Assembly: GCA_013397845.1 (NCBI GenBank)
Contig: VZTG01003207.1
Coordinates: forward strand, 175,439-239,438
DNA: 64,000 nt
Origin: Melanocharis versteri
Taxonomy: Eukaryota > Chordata > Aves > Passeriformes > Melanocharitidae
Direction of reading: 5' to 3'
Shown: positions 59,766 to 64,000 of the stretch, one piece after another
How the letters are laid out: every line of letters begins with the position of its first letter
Position numbering within the stretch: the first letter of the stretch is position 1
Made by a program: the position numbers and the translations under genes
Notes under the pieces: generated by a model
What the model was told of the DNA's origin: nothing
The model's database searches: none
The model's input: the letters and a program-made list of their open reading frames with translations, nothing else

Positions 59766-60740
59766 AGGAGGAATTCCCTGACCTCCTCAATCCTGTTTCT
59801 TCAACAGTTGAGTCTATTCCTCACGACCGTTCCTTGTGTAGACAAGGCGCTGACAGACTGATATTTTAAGTGCTGTGTGGCACAGGCCTGCTGTAAGCAA
59901 GGTTACACAGCAAGCAGCTGAAATGCCCCCGGCTGAACTAAGCCCTACCTACACTAGCATTTTCTCTGTTGCCACCACCAAAGGGAAACACTACAGAAGT
60001 GCTGAGCGGAGGCACCTCCAAAGCATGCAGGATTAACCCCTTGCTATCCAAACTGGCCGATGGTCCAGAGTGACAGCATGCAAATGCTTGTTTCAAGGGC
60101 TTTCTGCCCTGCTTCCCTTTACAGCTCCCCCTCTACGAGCAGCATCCTGCAGCAAGGGTTGGGCTGGATGGATCCTTTGAAGCAGAGTCAGCCACTGTTC
60201 AGCAATCTCAGCTCCCACTCACAGGCCAAACCCACTGACCCACAAGTTTCAGTCTTACGGAAAACACCCTCTTATATTCTGGCAAAGGCAGCTGGAGGAC
60301 AGGTGTCTCAGGTGGTCACAGCCCAGGATTATTGAGGGAAGCTGATCAAGGTGCTTGCAACCATAGTGGATAGTGCAAACTCTCCAGTGCTGAGCTCATG
60401 GGACCCTGTCACTCACACTTCCGTTCCTTCAGACCAGCACAAGAACTGAGGACACTTGGAGTTTGCTCTCATTGTGAGAGTTCATCCCCTCCCCTCTTTG
60501 CTTTCTTCTCCTCTCTTTCTCCCATCTCTGCTTTGACCTTTACCCCACCACAGCTGAGACTGCCGGCGCCAGACCCACTCACACACAGCTGCTCCTCTGC
60601 TGTTGCTTTGTTGCTGCTATGTTTTACAGACCCTCTGTCCCTCCAAGCAGCAGTTGAATAGTGTGGGCCACACATAAGCAACTCAGCACAGCCCAGACAG
60701 CTCCCTGGTAGGGAAAAACCCCATACATACTTCATCTTAC

Positions 60741-60771
60741 CATCCAGACTGAACCATTTCAAAGGGGGCAG
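60741..60771 (-). other. candidate 31-nt exon (weak)
   Basis: On the minus strand an acceptor TATACCTTTACCAG precedes the block and a donor G|GTAAGATG follows. It is open in phase 0 (LPPLKWFSLD), compatible with the phase-0 exit of the candidate exon 62092-62178 1.3 kb upstream on that strand. The pair is suggestive but short. Confidence 0.18.
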
Positions 60772-61207
60772 CTGGTAAAGGTATACAGAAGAATAAACAG
60801 GATGAGATAGAGAGACTCTATCCAACTAATTCAAAATGCAGCAAAACACAAATTCAGGGATGCTGTATTTTCCAGTGCATCATATAAATCATATAAGACA
60901 AACCTATATAGAACAACCCATCCTTCCCCTCAATAATCAGGGACCTGCCACTGCTTTTGCTACCACCACCACGGTGGTGCCACAGCAGTAACTGCAGTAG
61001 GCCAGTGGCCAAGGGACCAGACCACATGGCAAGTAGCTCTGACACAAAGGGGGCTGCTTGATTTTAGACCACCTTTTCCTAGAAGGCGGGAATTGTGAAA
61101 ATGTCTCAGACACTGGAAAATACTGTCCTTCATGAAAGAGAGTAATGGTGCAACCAGGAAAACTCTCTCCAATAGAACATCAATGGGAGGAAGCAGCAGA
61201 CATTTTC

Positions 61208-61251
61208 CAGGAACATTTTCTATCATTGGAAGAGAATATATTTTTCAAGCA
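61208..61251 (+). other. possible exon end before a strong donor (weak)
   Basis: A good donor (AAGCAG|GTAAGAGG) closes an open frame reading EHFLSLEENIFFKQ. The nearest acceptor-like sequence (ACATTTTCCAG) is poor. No function is recognised. Confidence 0.12.
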
Positions 61252-62091
61252 GGTAAGAGGTCAGGAGAAGAAAAGAAAAATTAAGTTTAAGGACAGGAAG
61301 GAAATGTTCCCTGGGGTGCCTGATGCAAGTTTTGTTCATATGAAACAGCTGATGCCGGCCAAAGGCAGGGTAGAAGGCTGTGTGGGCCTCTGATCTGCTC
61401 CATGTGGCCCCCACAACTAATTTACTCCTGCCTATCCTTAGTTGCCTCTATTTTCACTATGAGTGAATTTAGTTCCTTGTCTCTCACTCATAATTCTCAG
61501 CCCAATAAGAGGATCCAAGTCCAAAACATACCTACACTGCCTTTTCCTGAGCACCAGAGCTGACAACAGAGATTGTACAAGCCCAGCCTCTGCTCAAACC
61601 ATCTTAGCTTCTGCTACCATGAAATGGCTCTAAGGTGCTTAATGCTGGTGAGAGGAAAGTTGTATTCAAGGTCTGCTGCTGGTGCATAGATTCCTTCAGC
61701 CCAGAGGATGTCTCAGCTGCCTAAATAATCTGGGAAGGGCAATAATGGGACCAGCACCTGCCCAACTCTTCATGAATGCCCGTCTTGTTCAGAGGGAGCA
61801 GTGATACCAAACCCCTCAATGCCTTTCAGCATACGTCATACAGCAAAGCATCTGCACAACACCGTGAGTGCCAGAACCAGTAGAGCTGCAGGAGCCAGGG
61901 TTCTGCTGGAAGAGGGAAGATAGGCTACATGTGCAGCCCAGCTGGTGAGTGCATGCCACATCCCATTTTCCCCTTTTGGTGGGACTGGAGACACACTTAC
62001 TGCCTGCTAAGTCATGGGATGGTGTGGAGTTTCTTTCCCCATGTGCCCAGGGCACATGGGAACTTTCCAAGAACACAGCCCTAGCCCTTAC

Positions 62092-62178
62092 CTTCTTTGG
62101 AGGATTCTTTCTGTGTGATGGGTTGTTTGTGCTGCTCTCGAGGCTAGAATAGACATCAACTTGCTGCACATCCAGGCT
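62092..62178 (-). CDS. candidate 87-nt internal coding exon, function unknown
   Basis: On the minus strand a strong pyrimidine-rich acceptor (TTTCTTCTCTCTGTGCAG) precedes the block and a donor AAG|GTAAGGG follows. It spans exactly 29 open codons in phase 0. Composition is hydrophilic, with VDVYSSLESSTNNPSHRK and a basic KNPPKK end. The YSSL word resembles tyrosine-based motifs of receptor tails, but that alone is weak. It is upstream of the 48 kb promoter on the same strand, so it would belong to a different gene or a longer transcript. No family is recognised. Confidence 0.33.
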
Positions 62179-62199
62179 CTGCACAGAGAGAAGAAAGTA

Positions 62200-64000
62200 G
62201 GAGTCAAACAAAATACTTAGGTTTAAGACAACTAATTACCTACTGGGTTGTTCCCCATCTCATGCCTGACATTTTTTAGGAACTCCTGCCATCTCCAAAA
62301 TTTTGAAGTTCCTGACCTTAACTTGGGCAAACAGAAAATCCTTTTTCCCTGAAATCCCTACACTGCAGCTGCATCATCTTCTTTTTTCCAGGCTTACAGA
62401 CAGGCTTTGATGTTTCCTACCCTGTGTAAGGCAGTGGAGAAGAATGCCAATACTCTTGCCTCCCTCTGCTCCAAAATTGTCCTAGAAGGCAGAATTGTGC
62501 ACCAGGGGGACCACAGGCAAGAGGCAGTCCTCTGCATCACCCAAGACTGTTTAGGTGCCTGACAACAACAAGCTCTTGTTCATGATTATTCTGGGGACAC
62601 AAAGGTGAGAAAACGGGAGAGGCTGGGGGTCCTGAAGCACAGAGGCTGAAAATGAACACGATTTCTGGTTTTTGTCTGTTGGGGTTTTTTTCCCAAGCCA
62701 GAACTCTCCCTCTTTGAGCGAGCAAAGAATAATAAAAAAATCCATGTGCTCCCAGGCCCTCAAACATTACCATGGTCCCACACAGCTACACAGAGAAACG
62801 CACACATGCCCTGCATGCATATGCACCCATTGTCCCCCAGGTAATCGTGTCACAGAAGATGCATGTCAGTTTGAGTGATATTCCAGATCTGCCTGAAGGA
62901 TCAAACATAACAATCGGGAGGACTTTTCCATGTGTGTTTCAAGGATGACAGCAGGTTGCCAAGGTGGCTGTTTCTCTGGCAACAGGAAGATGGGAGGAGC
63001 TCCAGCTGGAAGAGGGGCAGATGGTATTAGTGGAGAGAGCAAGGCGCCCTGTAATGCAGTGAGAAGGATGAGCAAAACATGGAGGCTTCTTTGGGGGCTG
63101 CCGATCACTTGAACCCTCACCATTTCATCCGGAGCTGCAAACATTTAGCATCTTTAAGGATCAAGGCCAGCAGAACAGTGCTTTGAACAGGTCCAGAGGA
63201 TAGAGAAGCAGCATTGGGGAGTGGGCCTTGGAAAAAACAGACACTCAGACATGAGTTGGCCACAGTCAGTGGGGCACCACACGGCTCTCACATTCCCACT
63301 GCTACTCTGAAAACAGTCAAATTACTTCACCTGTCTGCTTCCTGCCCCCAAAAACCTGCTTCGCCTACTCAGACATTCCCACTATTCACATGTGCACACA
63401 GAAAATTCTATTTCCCCATCCTCATTTTCAATTCTCTTTGTGATGCTCACAGTGGTGACCTCGTCTTGAGTGCTGAGCTTCCAGAACCCTGGCTCCATGG
63501 CCCCTTGGCAGGACAGGCAGCCTCTTTCTCTACTCCAGTCTGAAGCCACTTGCAAGCAAGAAGGTGTTTCACCTCCAAAAAAGATTCCCTTCACTCTACA
63601 AGCCTTCTTCCCATGGAGGCTGTTAACAATGCTTGTCCTTTTCCGGTCAGTTGGAGAGCTGGTGTCTCCAACCACCATTTGCAAGTTAATTACTTTTACT
63701 TGGTCACTGATCACTTGCTACTGTCAAAATGGAGGCACACAGGCCACTCTCCTCCCTGCTGACAGATGCCTTCCTATCCCTGAGCAGCCTCCTGTCTCCC
63801 TCACACCTGGAAAAGCTCTTGTGCTCTGGAACCTGACTGCACCTGCACTGCAGGAGTTCTGTTTGCTGCTCAAAAAAGCTTGTTTGAAGTGTAAAGCAGA
63901 TGAAGCAAGTCCCTCAGATTGTTATTTCCAAGCTGCTCGTTAACTAAGCTAAGCTGGAAGTCAGAGGATATACAGCTTTGGCTCTGGGCAGTGCAGTGAG
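62200..64000. other. noncoding stretch
   Basis: No gene is supported. A plus-strand acceptor-like tract (CATCTTCTTTTTTCCAG, ending about 62391) is followed by 56 open codons, but nothing else supports it. A 157-codon frame (63470-63943) has no domain. GTTGCC (62955) and GGCAAC (62978) are facing RFX half-sites but 17 bases apart, too far for an X-box. Confidence 0.4.

Noticed and set aside
60150..60180. CR1-like 'ggttgggctggatggatcc' word
   Set aside because: A single short word without the surrounding CR1 3' end; not enough to call a relic.
62392..62562. Plus-strand acceptor followed by 56 open codons
   Set aside because: No donor or polyadenylation signal at a sensible place, no recognised peptide.
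62955..62983. Facing RFX half-sites GTTGCC and GGCAAC
   Set aside because: Spacing of 17 bases is outside the 0-3 bases of a working X-box.
1..64000. CRISPR arrays, operons, bacterial or phage systems, functional tRNA or rRNA genes
   Set aside because: None seen. No regularly spaced repeats, no Shine-Dalgarno-led gene strings; the only tRNA-like sequence is a decayed SINE head.

Overview
The window looks like a stretch of a bird (or other sauropsid) nuclear chromosome. Evidence: vertebrate-type CpG islands, GT-AG splice-like signals, very low repeat density, A-rich tracts of AAACC/AAAAC type, and only old, decayed retroelements (an L3/CR1-type LINE, MIR-like SINEs, a tRNA-derived SINE, a Penelope-like reverse transcriptase). 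There is no bacterial gene organisation. The open reading frames longer than 150 codons are isolated, lack recognisable domains and fit chance openness of GC-rich noncoding DNA. I could not assign any protein-coding gene by name.

Layout. 1-3.9 kb: noncoding, with an AT-rich, motif-dense stretch and a FOX-type palindrome. 3.9-5.06 kb: a CpG island with a minus-strand splice donor at 4422-4427, a candidate alternative first exon. 5.1-10.6 kb: noncoding, with one plus-strand exon-like block (5759-5815), a MIR relic and a YY1-type hairpin. 10.68-10.83 kb: a compact regulatory cluster (octamer, RUNX, perfect CRE, near-perfect RFX X-box). 10.9-33 kb: mostly empty of recognisable features, with simple repeats, a G-quadruplex motif and a small CpG cluster at 23.5 kb. 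33-45 kb: a tRNA-like SINE relic, exon-like blocks on the minus strand, and inverted repeats.

47.2-48.46 kb is the clearest functional locus: a CpG island with a 65-base assembly gap, GC boxes, an M-box, and a clean minus-strand donor (47915-47919). It reads as the promoter and 5' untranslated first exon of a minus-strand gene whose body runs toward lower coordinates. The visible part of that exon carries a three-codon upstream ORF in strong Kozak context. 48.5-64 kb lies upstream of that promoter and holds a tandem nuclear-receptor half-site array, the Penelope-like and L3 relics, a MIR relic, CTCF-like sites, a candidate plus-strand terminal exon (59.46 kb) and a candidate minus-strand exon (62.09 kb).

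Overall, the window is best read as the 5' regulatory and intronic landscape of a minus-strand gene with at least one, possibly two, CpG-island promoters (48 kb and 4.5 kb), not as a gene-dense region. All exon calls rest on splice-site and open-frame inspection only. Such coincidences are expected several times in 64 kb, so their confidences are low.
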